Shown piece by piece: positions 53,210 through 62,693 of a DNA stretch of 64,000 nucleotides (position 1 is the first letter of the stretch; every line of letters starts with the position of its first letter). Source of the stretch: Paraburkholderia podalyriae (GTDB lineage: Bacteria; Pseudomonadota; Gammaproteobacteria; Burkholderiales; Burkholderiaceae); NCBI RefSeq assembly GCF_014397785.1, contig NZ_VZQQ01000038.1, forward strand, positions 1 to 64,000, given 5' to 3'. Made by a program: the position numbers and the translations under genes. The notes under the pieces were generated by a model. It ran no database searches, was not told the origin of the DNA, and saw only the letters and a program-made list of their open reading frames with translations.

Positions 53210-54979
53210 ATGACGCCAGGAATTATCGGGGAATCACACGACGAAGCGCGCAGGCCGATGTCTGGGCGAATGCGCGCGCGTACGCAAGGATCGGTAAACG
53301 GTCTCGCATACGGCCGGTTCGGACCGAATTTCGCAGGGGCACTACTGGTTGGTGGATTGACGCTTGCACCTGGCGCAAGCGCTCAGAATGCTGCGCCGAC
53401 AGCTGGAAGCACGCCGGTGGCCACCGCGACGGCACCCGGGGCGTCTGCGCCCGCAGGAGCAGCGTCGGCGGCCGGTTCGCCACAAACATTCGACGTGAAC
53501 GAGTACATCGTACGCGGCAACACAGCGCTTCAGAGTCTGGATATCGAGAAGGCGGTTTACCCGTTCGAAGGTCCGGGCAAGACACTCTCGGACGTGAATG
53601 CTGCGCGGGACGCTCTGCAGAAGATCTATCAGGATAAAGGTTATCAGTCAGTGGTGGTCGAGTTGCCGCAGCAACGCGTGAACAATGGCGTGATCGTTTT
53701 GCAGGTGGTCGAAGCGAAGGTGGGACGCCTGCGGGTGGAAGGCGCGAAATACTACTCGCCGCAGAACATCCGCGACGCGGTACCCGCGCTGGCCGAAGGC
53801 AGCGTGCCGGATTTCACGATGGCCCAGCAGCAATTGACGGATCTGAACCGCTCGGCTGACCGGCAGGTGATCCCGGTACTTAAGCCAGGTACGCTTCCGC
53901 AGACGGTGGACGTCGATCTGAAGGTCGACGATCACAACCCGCTGCACGGCAGCCTCGAACTGAACAACGACAACAGTCCCAATACATCGTCACTGCGCAC
54001 GATCGCGTCGCTCAGCTACTCGAACCTGTGGCAGCTCGGCCACGTTCTCTCGGGCACCTACCTGATCGCGCCGCAGCATCCGCAAGACGCGAGAGTGTAT
54101 TCGTTTTCGTACCTCGCACCGCTGCAGGACTCGCACTGGAGTTTCCTCGCCACCGTCATCCACTCGGACAGCGACGTCGCGTCGCTGGGCGGCACCAGTG
54201 TGCTGGGCAAAGGCACAACGTTCGGCTTTACCGCGATCTACGCGTTGCCGGCAACCGATACGTACGCGCAGTCGGTCAGCGTCGAGATCGACCGCAAGCA
54301 CTATGACGAGAACGTGAGCCTGGCGGGTCAGACGTCCACCGCGCCGCTGACCTATGTGCCGGTCACGTTTTCGTACAACGGACAACTGAGCCTGAAGAAC
54401 TCACAGACCGCATTCTCGGCGTCGCTCACGACCAACATCCGGGGCGTGGGCAGCGACTGGAGCGCTTTCGACAACAAGCGTTACAAAGCGACGCCGGACT
54501 TCGTGTACGGCAAGTTCGACGTGAACCACACGCAGCACTTCGACCACGACATCGACGCCAACGCGCACGTGAGCGCGCAGCTGGCGAACTCGCCGCTGGT
54601 GTCGAGCGAACAGTTCGCCGCGGGCGGCATGTACAGCGTGCGCGGCTACATGCAGGCGGAAGCCACCGCGGACAGTGGTGTGATCGGCTCGCTGGAACTG
54701 CGCAGCCCCTCCATCTCGAAGTATCTCGGTGGCACCGTAGGCGGCCATTTTAACGAATGGCGTTTCCATGCGTTCGTCGATGCGGCACATCTGTGGCTGC
54801 TGAGCCCGCTGCCGGAGCAGACCTCCAGTTTCAACCTGCTGTCGGTTGGATTCGGCACGCGCATTCAACTGTTGAAGTACGCAAGTGCGGACTTCGAGGC
54901 GGGCTGGCCGCTGAAGGCGGGGGTCTATACGAAGCAGTACAGCCCGCGTTTCGACTTCTTTGTACGTCTGGCGTTCTGA
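53210..54979 (+). CDS. two-partner secretion outer-membrane transporter TpsB (FhaC/ShlB family)
   Basis: A 589-residue Omp85-superfamily transporter for the TpsA exoprotein. Signal region ends around APGASAQN, followed by an Ala/Pro linker. POTRA1 (about 95-165: FDVNEYIVRGNTALQSLDIE; ALQKIYQDKGYQSVVVELPQ), POTRA2 (about 172-245: GRLRVEGAKYYSPQNIRDAV; SADRQVIPVLKPGTLPQTVD), then a 16-strand barrel starting HGSLELNNDNSPNTSS. The lid-loop motif is VRGYMQAEATADSGVIGSLE (about 476). The C-terminal strand ends in FFVRLAF. ATG 53210 has AAGGGGA upstream. It is unlinked to tpsA by 21 kb but no other TPS pair is present. Confidence 0.9.
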   Translation: MTPGIIGESHDEARRPMSGRMRARTQGSVNGLAYGRFGPNFAGALLVGGLTLAPGASAQNAAPTAGSTPVATATAPGASAPAGAASAAGSPQTFDVNEYIVRGNTALQSLDIEKAVYPFEGPGKTLSDVNAARDALQKIYQDKGYQSVVVELPQQRVNNGVIVLQVVEAKVGRLRVEGAKYYSPQNIRDAVPALAEGSVPDFTMAQQQLTDLNRSADRQVIPVLKPGTLPQTVDVDLKVDDHNPLHGSLELNNDNSPNTSSLRTIASLSYSNLWQLGHVLSGTYLIAPQHPQDARVYSFSYLAPLQDSHWSFLATVIHSDSDVASLGGTSVLGKGTTFGFTAIYALPATDTYAQSVSVEIDRKHYDENVSLAGQTSTAPLTYVPVTFSYNGQLSLKNSQTAFSASLTTNIRGVGSDWSAFDNKRYKATPDFVYGKFDVNHTQHFDHDIDANAHVSAQLANSPLVSSEQFAAGGMYSVRGYMQAEATADSGVIGSLELRSPSISKYLGGTVGGHFNEWRFHAFVDAAHLWLLSPLPEQTSSFNLLSVGFGTRIQLLKYASADFEAGWPLKAGVYTKQYSPRFDFFVRLAF

Positions 54980-55071
54980 ACAATGCGTGAGCGAAGAAGT
55001 GCAAGTGCATTGACCGTTTTCAAGAGTGTTGTGCCGGCGCGATCCAGCCGGTTTATCAGGGGAGTACGACT

Positions 55072-56889
55072 GTGAAGCGAGTGTTATTTCTTTTCATTTC
55101 AGCCATGACAGTGCTGATGGGGTGTCTGCCGGGCGTGGCCAACGCCTGGTGGCAGAACGACTGGTCCTATCGTAAGGCGATCACCATCGACACGACGCCG
55201 AAGGGCGGCAACATCACGGAGTCAACCGGCCGCCTGCCGCTGCTGATCCGTCTGCATTCAGGCAACTTCCAGTTCGACGGACTCGAGGATAACGGCGCGG
55301 ATATCCGTTTCGTCGCTGCCGACGACAAGACTCCGCTCAACTACCACGTCGAGCAGTACGACGCAGTGCTCGGCGTCGCGCTGATCTGGGTCGACGTTCC
55401 GCAACTCCCGGCGGGCGCGGCACAGAACATCTGGATGTACTACGGCAACAGGAAGGCGCCAGACGGCAGCAAAGCGTCCGACACATTCGATCCGGACTAC
55501 ACGCTGGTCTATCACTTCAACGGAGCTGCCGGTACGCCGCCGAAAGATCTGACCGCGTATGGGAACAACGCGCAGAACGCGCCGGCGCGAACGGTCGAGG
55601 ACGGCATCGTCGGCAAGGCCGCGCAGCTCGACGGTACGACGCCGTTGAACCTGCCGGCCAGCCCCTCGCTGAACGTGAGCGCGGGCGGCAGCTTGACCTT
55701 CAGCGCGTGGGTCAAGCCGGGTGCGCTCACGCCGAACACGCTGCTTTACAGCCGCCGTGATGGCGCGAATGCACTGCTGATCGGGCTGGATAACGGCGTG
55801 CCCTTTGCTGAAGTGGACGGTGCGGGCGGCGCTTCGGCACCTGTTCGTACCGCGGCCGGTCAGCCGGTCGCGGCGAACCAGTGGACGCATGTCGCGGTGA
55901 CGGCGGACGGCAAAAACCTGACGCTTTATGTCGGCGGCAAGCAGTACGCCCAGATGGCGGTGACATTGCCTGCACTGACGGGCGCGGCGGCCATTGGTGG
56001 TGACGTGGCGGGTGCGTCGGCCGGTTTCATGGGCTTCAACGGTGCGCTTGATGAACTGCGTCTCTCCAGGGTGGCGCGCCCGGCGACGCTGATCGCACTC
56101 GATGTGCTGAGCCAGGGCGCTGAATCGAAGCTGGTTGCCTACGGCGCCGATGAGAAGCAGTCCGGTTTCGGTTTTGGCTACTTTGGCGTGATCGTCAAGT
56201 CGGTGACGGTGGACGCATGGGTGGTGATCGGCATTCTGCTGGTCATGGCGTTCGTCTCGTGGGTCGTGATGTGGAACAAGGCCACCTATGTCGGCAACGT
56301 CGACAAGGCGAACGGCTTCTTCGTGCGACGTTTCCGCGAGGTAGCTGGCAGACACCTGGTGGGGCTCGCCCATACCGATGAGAAGTCGGAAGAAGGCAAG
56401 CGTCTGCGTCAGTCGTCGCTGTATCGCCTCTATCGGGCCGGTGTCTCGGAAATCCACAGCCGGGTCGACGGCAACGGCCGCACGGTGATCAGCGCCGAGT
56501 CGATCGAAGCGATCCGCGCGACGATGGATGCCACGCTCGTGCGCGAAAACCAGCGACTGTCGAAATCGATGGTGTTGCTGACCATCGCGATTTCGGGCGG
56601 TCCGTTCCTCGGACTGCTGGGCACGGTGGTCGGCGTGATGATCACGTTCGCCGCGATTGCCGCGGCGGGCGACGTGAACGTCAACGCTATCGCGCCGGGT
56701 ATCGCCGCGGCACTGCTGGCAACCGTCACGGGTCTGTTCGTCGCGATCCCCGCACTCTTTGGCTACAACTACCTGCTCATTCGCAACAAGAACGTGACCG
56801 CGAACATGCAGGTGTTCGTCGACGAGTTCGTGACGCGTCTGGCGGAAGCGCACAGCAATAACGCGGATCACGCGCTGGCCGCTGAATAA
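55072..56889 (+). CDS. DUF2341-LamG-ExbB fusion (MotA/TolQ/ExbB proton channel with large periplasmic domain)
   Basis: A 605-residue fusion. Signal peptide (MKRVLFLFISAMTVLMGCLP… to VANA), DUF2341 domain (about 28-140: WWQNDWSYRKAITIDTTPKG; WMYYGNRKAPDG), a LamG/concanavalin-like domain (about 150-345: YTLVYHFNGAAGTPPKDLTA; LTFSAWVKPG; NQWTHVAVTADGKNLTLYVG), then an ExbB module with three membrane helices (VTVDAWVVIGILLVMAFVSW; GGPFLGLLGTVVGVMITFAA; ATVTGLFVAIPALFGYNYLL). The periplasmic head could bind glycan or the exoprotein. GTG 55072 has GGGGAG upstream. exbD and tonB follow at 10-base gaps. Confidence 0.9.
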   Translation: MKRVLFLFISAMTVLMGCLPGVANAWWQNDWSYRKAITIDTTPKGGNITESTGRLPLLIRLHSGNFQFDGLEDNGADIRFVAADDKTPLNYHVEQYDAVLGVALIWVDVPQLPAGAAQNIWMYYGNRKAPDGSKASDTFDPDYTLVYHFNGAAGTPPKDLTAYGNNAQNAPARTVEDGIVGKAAQLDGTTPLNLPASPSLNVSAGGSLTFSAWVKPGALTPNTLLYSRRDGANALLIGLDNGVPFAEVDGAGGASAPVRTAAGQPVAANQWTHVAVTADGKNLTLYVGGKQYAQMAVTLPALTGAAAIGGDVAGASAGFMGFNGALDELRLSRVARPATLIALDVLSQGAESKLVAYGADEKQSGFGFGYFGVIVKSVTVDAWVVIGILLVMAFVSWVVMWNKATYVGNVDKANGFFVRRFREVAGRHLVGLAHTDEKSEEGKRLRQSSLYRLYRAGVSEIHSRVDGNGRTVISAESIEAIRATMDATLVRENQRLSKSMVLLTIAISGGPFLGLLGTVVGVMITFAAIAAAGDVNVNAIAPGIAAALLATVTGLFVAIPALFGYNYLLIRNKNVTANMQVFVDEFVTRLAEAHSNNADHALAAE

Positions 56890-56899
56890 GGAGAGCGCC

Positions 56900-57310
56900 A
56901 TGCAGGTTCAGGACGACGACAAGCCGTATGACGACATCAACATCACGCCGATGCTGGACCTAGCGTATGTACTGCTGATCATTTTCATCATCATGACGAC
57001 TGCCTCGGTGCAGGGCATCAAGGTCGATCTGCCCAAGGCGAGTTCGTCGACGAGTCTCGCGAAGCCGCAGACCAAGGCGATCACGGTGTCCGACAGCGGC
57101 CAGATTTTTCTCGATGCGTATCCGGTGAGTATGACCGAATTGGAGGACCGCTTGCGTACGCAGAAAGCGCTTACGCCGGAGTTCCCGATTGTGCTCAAGG
57201 GCGACTCGGCGGTGGCCTACCAGAAAGTGATGGACGTGCTGGACCTGCTGCGCCGCCTTGACCTGTCCCAGGTGGGGCTGGTGACAGGCAAGGCGCATCA
57301 GGGCAGCTAG
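56900..57310 (+). CDS. exbD: ExbD-like biopolymer transport protein
   Basis: A 136-residue protein with one N-terminal membrane helix (INITPMLDLAYVLLIIFIIM) carrying the conserved proton-path Asp (PMLDL), then the periplasmic domain (ITVSDSGQIFLDAYPVSMTE; FPIVLKGDSAVAYQKVMDVL). It forms a proton channel with the upstream ExbB fusion. GGAGAG precedes ATG 56900. Confidence 0.95.
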   Translation: MQVQDDDKPYDDINITPMLDLAYVLLIIFIIMTTASVQGIKVDLPKASSSTSLAKPQTKAITVSDSGQIFLDAYPVSMTELEDRLRTQKALTPEFPIVLKGDSAVAYQKVMDVLDLLRRLDLSQVGLVTGKAHQGS

Positions 57311-57319
57311 GGACCCGCC

Positions 57320-58039
57320 ATGGAAATGACCTACAACAACGGGCGCGGTGACCGCCCGGACGACGACGGGGCGTCACCGCGCTGGCTCACTCCCGCGATC
57401 TCGGGAGTGGTACTGCTCGGTGTCGCCGCGCTGATATGGCATTTCGCGAGCGATACCGCAGGCATGAAGCGGGCCACCGCGCCCCAGGTGACGACGGTCA
57501 TTCCATTGCCGCCGCCACCGCCACCGCCGCCGCCGAAGCAGAAGCCGCCGCCCGAGAAGATGGACGATGTGAAGACGCCGGTCGACAAGCCGACGGTGGC
57601 GCCGAAGCCGTCCGAGACGCCGAAACCGTCGGACAACCAGCCGAAGCAGATGACGATGAACGCGCCAGCGCAGGCGGGTACGGACAGCTTCAACATCGGC
57701 GCGGGCGATGGCAGCGGCATGGTGGGCAGCGGCGGCGGCACGGGGAGCTTCGGCAATGCGAGCTACGCGCAATACCTGGGCTACACGCTGCAGCGGGCGA
57801 TCGAGCAGGACAAGCGGGTTCAGGACGCGGGCGGTGCGCGCTTTGCGGGCAGCCTGAATCTGTGGATGGACCCGTCCGGTCGCATCACGAAGGTGACGAT
57901 CGTGCAGTCAACGGGCGACGCCCGGATCGACGATGCGGTGATCGCGGCCGTCGAGGAGCTGGGAAGGGTGGACGAACCGCCACCGCCGACGACGATGTAC
58001 CCGAAGCTTGTCAGGTTACAGGGACGCAAGCCGGGGTAA
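57320..58039 (+). CDS. TonB-like energy transducer
   Basis: A 239-residue bitopic protein. A membrane helix (about 25-43: AISGVVLLGVAALIWHFASD) is followed by a proline run (PPPPPPPPPKQKPPPEK) and a Pro/Lys periplasmic linker. A Gly-rich spacer leads to the TonB C-terminal domain (about 150-235: YAQYLGYTLQRAIEQDKRVQ; LWMDPSGRITKVTIVQSTGD). It completes the ExbB-ExbD-TonB module and probably powers an outer-membrane step of this island, since no TonB-dependent barrel receptor is encoded nearby apart from the barrel-less VreA-like protein. Confidence 0.85.
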   Translation: MEMTYNNGRGDRPDDDGASPRWLTPAISGVVLLGVAALIWHFASDTAGMKRATAPQVTTVIPLPPPPPPPPPKQKPPPEKMDDVKTPVDKPTVAPKPSETPKPSDNQPKQMTMNAPAQAGTDSFNIGAGDGSGMVGSGGGTGSFGNASYAQYLGYTLQRAIEQDKRVQDAGGARFAGSLNLWMDPSGRITKVTIVQSTGDARIDDAVIAAVEELGRVDEPPPPTTMYPKLVRLQGRKPG

Positions 58040-58145
58040 GCGAACTGTTCGGGCAGATTCAGTAACGGATTCAACAACAGGTTCGCGCACAGGTTGTGAG
58101 CGAACGGTGCCAGTAAAAAATCAGCACGCTATGTGGAGAATGGGA

Positions 58146-59963
58146 ATGTCTAAGTATACGGCGGCACGGGGTGGCCGCGGCGGGGCGAGTGACGGCACTC
58201 GGCTGCGACGCACGCGGGTCAGTTTCGCGGTACTCGCCGCGCTCGGCATGACGCTTGCCGGTAGCGTCCACGCACAATCGCTCGAGGCGCAGGCTGCGAC
58301 CGGGGCGGCGGCGCCCACCGAGAGCACGGTGATCAACCTGATCAACCTGCTGGTCAAGCAGGGCGTGTTGACGAAGGCGAATGCGAGCAGCCTGATCGCG
58401 CAGGCACAGGCTGAAGCCGCACAGGCGAAGGTAGCGTCGAATAGCCGTGCCGCAGCACCGGCTGCGGCCGTGGTGAACGCACCCACGCAACCCGGTGACG
58501 TCGCGGTTCCGTACGTGCCACAGGTGGTGCGCGACCAGATCCGCGACCAGGTCAAACAGGAGGTCGTCGCTCAGGCCAAGGCCGAGAACTGGGCGCAACC
58601 CAATACGTTCCCGGATTGGGTCTCGCGCATCAAGATCGACGGCGACGTGCGTGTGCGGGACGAATACCATTTCTATTCGCCGAATAACGCGAACGATTTC
58701 ACGAACTTCGCCGCGATCAATCAGGGCGGCGGCTTCGACATCAATCCGAATACGAATCACACCAACCTGCCGACGATCAACTCGACAGAGAACCGTAACA
58801 ACCTGGCGCGCTACCGTGCGCGCCTGGGGGTCACGGCGACGCTGTCCGATGAGTTCACCGCGGGTATCCAGCTCGCGAGCGGCAACGATAACGGGCCGGT
58901 CTCGACGACGGCGACGGCCGGTGGCGGCTTTGCGAAGAAAGATATCTGGCTGAACAAGGTTTATATCAGGTACCAGCCCACCGCCTGGCTGAACATCACG
59001 GCGGGCCGGTTCGACAATCCGTTCTTCTCGTCGGATCTGCTGTTCTCCAATGACCTTGAGATGGACGGTCTCGCGGCGAACTTCCGTCATGCATTGCCGG
59101 CCAATCCGGACGTGACGCTGTTCGGCACCTTAGGCATATTCCCGATCCAGTACACGAGCGACAGCTTCCCGTCGAACAGCATCCAGAAGTCGGGCAACGA
59201 CACCAAATGGATGCTCGGCGCTCAGGTCGGCGCGCAGTGGAAGATCAACGAGCAGAATCGCCTGAAGGGTGCGCTCGCGTACTACGACTTCCAGAACATG
59301 CGCGGCTCGCTGTCCTCGCCGTGCGCGCTTTATCTGGGCGCGACGAGCTGCAGCACGGACAACGAGGCGCCGGCCTTCATCCAGGGCGGCAACACGATGA
59401 TAGCGTTGCGCAACATCGCGCAGAACCCGAACCTGGCACCGGGTATGACGCCCGAGCCGCAGCTCTTTGGTCTCGCATTCAATTACCGGCTCTTCGACGT
59501 AAAGGCGCAGTGGGACACGGTAGTGGCCAACCGGGTGAAGTTACGGCTGGACGGCGAGTATGTGCGCAATCTGGCCTACAACGAGGACAAGGCGTTCAGC
59601 GCGGCATCGTTGCCCGTCAACAACTACGACTCGAGCTCGGCAAACGTGTCGCAATCGGACTTCAAGAGCGGCCCGAACGGTTTCATGGCAAAGGCGACGA
59701 TCGGCGAGCCGGAGCCGAAGCACAGGGGCGACTGGAACTTCACGATTGCGTACAAGTACCTGCAGCCCGATGCGACGCTGGATGCGTTCACCGACCCAGA
59801 CTTCCACCTGGGGGGTACCAACGCAAAGGGCTACATCCTGGGTGCGGCATACGCGGTCGCCCGCGATACGTGGCTCTCGGCACGCTATCTGAGTGCGAGA
59901 GAAGTGTACGGGGCGCCGCTGTCGATCGACGTGCTGCAGCTTGAACTGAATGCACGGTTCTGA
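58146..59963 (+). CDS. putative porin (outer-membrane beta-barrel)
   Basis: A 605-residue protein. Signal peptide …FAVLAALGMTLAGSVHAQSL. A periplasmic helical part (about 50-140: TVINLINLLVKQGVLTKANA; SSLIAQAQAEAAQAKVAS) is followed by a barrel of the 'putative porin' family (ARYRARLGVTATLSDEFTAG; WLNITAGRFDNPFFSSDLLF; LQLELNARF at the end with terminal Phe). Start ATG 58146 is chosen for GGAG 7 bases upstream; ATGs at 58131 and 58140 are in frame. First gene of the tail operon. Confidence 0.85.
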   Translation: MSKYTAARGGRGGASDGTRLRRTRVSFAVLAALGMTLAGSVHAQSLEAQAATGAAAPTESTVINLINLLVKQGVLTKANASSLIAQAQAEAAQAKVASNSRAAAPAAAVVNAPTQPGDVAVPYVPQVVRDQIRDQVKQEVVAQAKAENWAQPNTFPDWVSRIKIDGDVRVRDEYHFYSPNNANDFTNFAAINQGGGFDINPNTNHTNLPTINSTENRNNLARYRARLGVTATLSDEFTAGIQLASGNDNGPVSTTATAGGGFAKKDIWLNKVYIRYQPTAWLNITAGRFDNPFFSSDLLFSNDLEMDGLAANFRHALPANPDVTLFGTLGIFPIQYTSDSFPSNSIQKSGNDTKWMLGAQVGAQWKINEQNRLKGALAYYDFQNMRGSLSSPCALYLGATSCSTDNEAPAFIQGGNTMIALRNIAQNPNLAPGMTPEPQLFGLAFNYRLFDVKAQWDTVVANRVKLRLDGEYVRNLAYNEDKAFSAASLPVNNYDSSSANVSQSDFKSGPNGFMAKATIGEPEPKHRGDWNFTIAYKYLQPDATLDAFTDPDFHLGGTNAKGYILGAAYAVARDTWLSARYLSAREVYGAPLSIDVLQLELNARF

Positions 59964-59970
59964 GGTGATC

Positions 59971-60660
59971 ATGCGAAAACATCGGGTGATCGTGGCGGCT
60001 GGCGCGGCGGCAATCTGGTTGTGTGCGATCACGCCGGCCTCGGCGCAGAGCATCGAGGACAAACTGCGTACGCAGTTGCGTTCGACCACACAGGAGCTTC
60101 GGCAACTGCAGGATACACAGGCGCAATTACAGGCCGACAGGACCGCGGCTGGGCAGCAACGCGACAAGGCGCTTGCGGACCTGAAGCAGGCCCAGGCGGA
60201 TCTGGCGGCGGCGAAGGGCAAGTCGGGCGCGGAGGTGAATGCGGAGCGCGCGTTGACGGCCGAGAAGTCCAGTCACGCGAAGGACGTTCAACAGCTCGAG
60301 AAGTACAGATCCTCGTATGAAGAGCTGCTTGCGCTGTCACGTTCGCGTGATGCTGAGCGCACACAATTGCAGGCGTTGGGCAACACGCAGGCAGAGCAGT
60401 TACGAACGTGTGAAGCGAAAAACGTCCAGCTATATCAGGTCGGACAGGAAGTGCTGAATGCGTACGAGCACGTGGGCCTGGGCAGCTTCCTGAGCTCGCG
60501 CGAACCGTTCGCACAGGGCGCGCGGGTGAAATACGACGAGATCGCGCAGCGTTACGGCGACCAGACGCATGCGGGTAGGTTCGACCCCGCGGCGAAGGCG
60601 GTGAGCCCTGCCAGTGCTCCAGGTACCGATGCGTCTGCAGCGTCCCCTGCGTCTAAATAA
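59971..60660 (+). CDS. secreted coiled-coil protein of unknown function
   Basis: A 229-residue protein with signal peptide (MRKHRVIVAAGAAAIWLCAI… ASAQS) and a long coiled coil (about 30-150: KLRTQLRSTTQELRQLQDTQ; QQRDKALADLKQAQADLAAA). A short globular end follows (VLNAYEHVGLGSFLSSREPF; ARVKYDEIAQRYGD). Single Cys in TCEAKNVQ. GAGGTGATC precedes ATG 59971, which overlaps nothing; the porin stop is 5 bases upstream. Probably a periplasmic adaptor or spacer. Confidence 0.75.
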   Translation: MRKHRVIVAAGAAAIWLCAITPASAQSIEDKLRTQLRSTTQELRQLQDTQAQLQADRTAAGQQRDKALADLKQAQADLAAAKGKSGAEVNAERALTAEKSSHAKDVQQLEKYRSSYEELLALSRSRDAERTQLQALGNTQAEQLRTCEAKNVQLYQVGQEVLNAYEHVGLGSFLSSREPFAQGARVKYDEIAQRYGDQTHAGRFDPAAKAVSPASAPGTDASAASPASK

Positions 60661-60692
60661 GGTGAACTGAATTGACATCAAAGGAAAGAACC

Positions 60693-61238
60693 ATGACGAA
60701 CGAAGAACGAGATGCGATCGGGACTGCGGCAATGAATCAGACCGCCGAGGCAGTCATCGAGGCCGTCAGCGTCGAACAGCTGGGCGACATCTTCAAAACG
60801 GCTGGCTATCGTGTCACGGCCGCCGAACAGAATGGTCTCGTGCAACTGATGAGTGCGAGCCAGGGAGTGGGTTTCGCCGTGCGCTTTGGCAACCGCAGCG
60901 CTGAGGACGGACAGTATCTGGACTACACGCTGAGTTGCGCATTGCAGGTCCAGGGAGAGTTGCCCGCAGAGATCGTGTCGGGCTGGAACCGTACGAAACG
61001 CTTTACGCGGTTATGGGTGCAGGCGCAGTTCCTGGTACTGGAGATGGATGTGGTGGTGGGCGGCGTGACGGAACGACACCTCCGCTCGACGATCGAGTTA
61101 TGGGACCGGCTGATCCAGGAATTCCTGCTGCATTTGCGCAATCGGCCCGCCATGGCGGCAGTCGAAGCTCAAGGCGCCAGTCAGTCTGGCGAGGCCGCGG
61201 GCACGGGCGAGAGCGGGCTCAAGGCGACGCTGCAATGA
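60693..61238 (+). CDS. YbjN-domain-like cytoplasmic protein
   Basis: A 181-residue soluble protein resembling the YbjN/type III secretion chaperone-like fold: VEQLGDIFKTAGYRVTAAEQ, VGFAVRFGNRSAEDGQYLDY, NRTKRFTRLWVQAQFLVLEM and LRSTIELWDRLIQEFLLHL. Such proteins act as chaperones or regulators. AAGGAAAG precedes ATG 60693. The stop overlaps the next start by 4 bases. Confidence 0.75.
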   Translation: MTNEERDAIGTAAMNQTAEAVIEAVSVEQLGDIFKTAGYRVTAAEQNGLVQLMSASQGVGFAVRFGNRSAEDGQYLDYTLSCALQVQGELPAEIVSGWNRTKRFTRLWVQAQFLVLEMDVVVGGVTERHLRSTIELWDRLIQEFLLHLRNRPAMAAVEAQGASQSGEAAGTGESGLKATLQ

Positions 61239-61657
61239 CATCGCGCGGCCGGATCGGAGCGCTTTTTGCCGCGTTGCTTGCGCTCGTGAGCGGCAGTCTG
61301 CGTGCCCAGTCGGACGTTGTGACATTGGATAAGGCGCCGCAGGCGTGGGTGGTCTATGCGCAACGTGTTTCGCAGCTATTCCAGACGGCTCTCGAGAGTG
61401 ACGCGGCGCACCGGGTTCATGCGCGCTTTGAGCAGAGTGCGTCGGGTGCAACGGGTGGGGCGCCGCCAGTCCTGAGAGTGAAGGCGTGGTTCGAACCGGA
61501 CGGCCGGGTAAGCCACGTCGAATTCGACTCGCTGGGAGATAACGAGGCCGACGCTGAGCTTCGGCAAGTGTTATTGGCGCAGAACATCGGTGCGAAGCCG
61601 CCGCACGGTATGGCGCAACCTCTCGTTGTGCGGCTCATGTTCGGGGCCGCGCTTTGA
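61235..61657 (+). CDS. small secreted TonB-C-like protein
   Basis: A 140-residue protein with a signal peptide (MTSRGRIGALFAALLALVSG … LRAQS) and a compact domain reminiscent of the TonB C-terminus (AWFEPDGRVSHVEFDSLGDN; ADAELRQVLLAQNIGAKPPH; LVVRLMFGAAL) but with no membrane anchor or proline linker. It may dock to the same partner as TonB or to VreA. Overlaps the YbjN-like gene by 4 bases. Confidence 0.7.
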   Translation: MTSRGRIGALFAALLALVSGSLRAQSDVVTLDKAPQAWVVYAQRVSQLFQTALESDAAHRVHARFEQSASGATGGAPPVLRVKAWFEPDGRVSHVEFDSLGDNEADAELRQVLLAQNIGAKPPHGMAQPLVVRLMFGAAL

Positions 61658-61752
61658 CCGGGAGCGGAACAGCGCGGAGCAGGCCGCTCATTGATACGCC
61701 TGTGACCAGGCAACGATGTTCTGTCATTCAAAATTTTGTAGCGGGAGTGAAG

Positions 61753-62643
61753 GTGAAGAAACTTGCAATGGTATTCGGTGGTCTCGTCCTGAGCCTGCCG
61801 CTGGCAGGGTATGCACAAAGTGATGTAATCGCTAGCGTCGGTAAGGCGTCAGTCACGCAGGCAGATATCGAAGCGCTTATCAAACCGTTGAGCCCCGACA
61901 ATCGACTCCGTCTCGCGGCCGAGCCTGCAACACTGGATCAGATGGTGCGCGCGCAGCTTGCCGACAAGTCAGTCCTTGCCGAGGCGAAAGTCAAAGGCTG
62001 GGATAGGCAGCCGCAGGTGCAGGCGGCCATCGAGAATGCGCAGCGCGAAATCATTGTGCGCAGCTATCTGGCTTCCGTCAGCGCGCCGCCGGCCGACTAT
62101 CCGTCGGATGCAGATATCCAGAGCGCGTATAACCAGAACCACGCGGCGTTCACCGCGCCGCGCATGCTGCGTATCTCGCAGCTCTTGGTAGCAACTGCGT
62201 CGAATGCGGATGCCGCGAGCATCGACAAGGCTCGCCGTCGGGCGACGGATCTGGCGCGCCAGGCGCAAGCATCCGGTGGGGATTTCGCTACGCTCGCGAA
62301 GGCGAATTCGCAGGACAAAACCAGCGCGGCGAACGGCGGCGACATGGGTTTTACGCCTGAAACCAGTCTGGTGCCGGAGATTCGCCAGGTTGTCGGAAAA
62401 CTGAAAGTCGGTGATGTGGCGGGTCCGGTCCAGACGGCAGCCGGATTCCATGTGATCAAACTGGTCGACACACGCCCGCCTGGGCTTCGGCCGCTGGCTG
62501 ACGTGAAGGAACAGATCCGCGCAGTATTGCGGCAACAACGCATGCAACAGAATGCGCAGGCGTATCTGGCAAAACTTGCGGGGCCCACCACCGTGACGAT
62601 TAATGAGAGCGCGCTGAAGAAGGCATTGGCAGCGGCGCAATAA
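61753..62643 (+). CDS. periplasmic PpiC/SurA-type peptidyl-prolyl isomerase
   Basis: A 296-residue chaperone. Signal peptide (MKKLAMVFGGLVLSLPLAGY…AQS), an N-terminal SurA-N-like helical domain (TQADIEALIKPLSPDNRLRL; AEAKVKGWDRQPQVQAAIEN) and a parvulin domain (about 145-255: RMLRISQLLVATASNADAAS; FATLAKANSQDKTSAANGGD; AAGFHVIKLVDTRPPG). It would assist TpsA, TpsB or porin folding. Start GTG 61753 is chosen because the signal peptide begins there and GGGAG lies upstream; GTG 61747 is possible. Confidence 0.9.
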   Translation: MKKLAMVFGGLVLSLPLAGYAQSDVIASVGKASVTQADIEALIKPLSPDNRLRLAAEPATLDQMVRAQLADKSVLAEAKVKGWDRQPQVQAAIENAQREIIVRSYLASVSAPPADYPSDADIQSAYNQNHAAFTAPRMLRISQLLVATASNADAASIDKARRRATDLARQAQASGGDFATLAKANSQDKTSAANGGDMGFTPETSLVPEIRQVVGKLKVGDVAGPVQTAAGFHVIKLVDTRPPGLRPLADVKEQIRAVLRQQRMQQNAQAYLAKLAGPTTVTINESALKKALAAAQ

Positions 62644-62693
62644 AGCGATGCGCTCAGGACAGCGGGCACGCAGCAACAGACAAGGAGAACGCC

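Noticed and set aside
61700..61745. Pho box before the PpiC-type isomerase (CTGTCAT at about 61721)
   Set aside because: Only one heptamer matches, the 11-bp partner is absent, and the gene is probably in an operon with its upstream neighbours.
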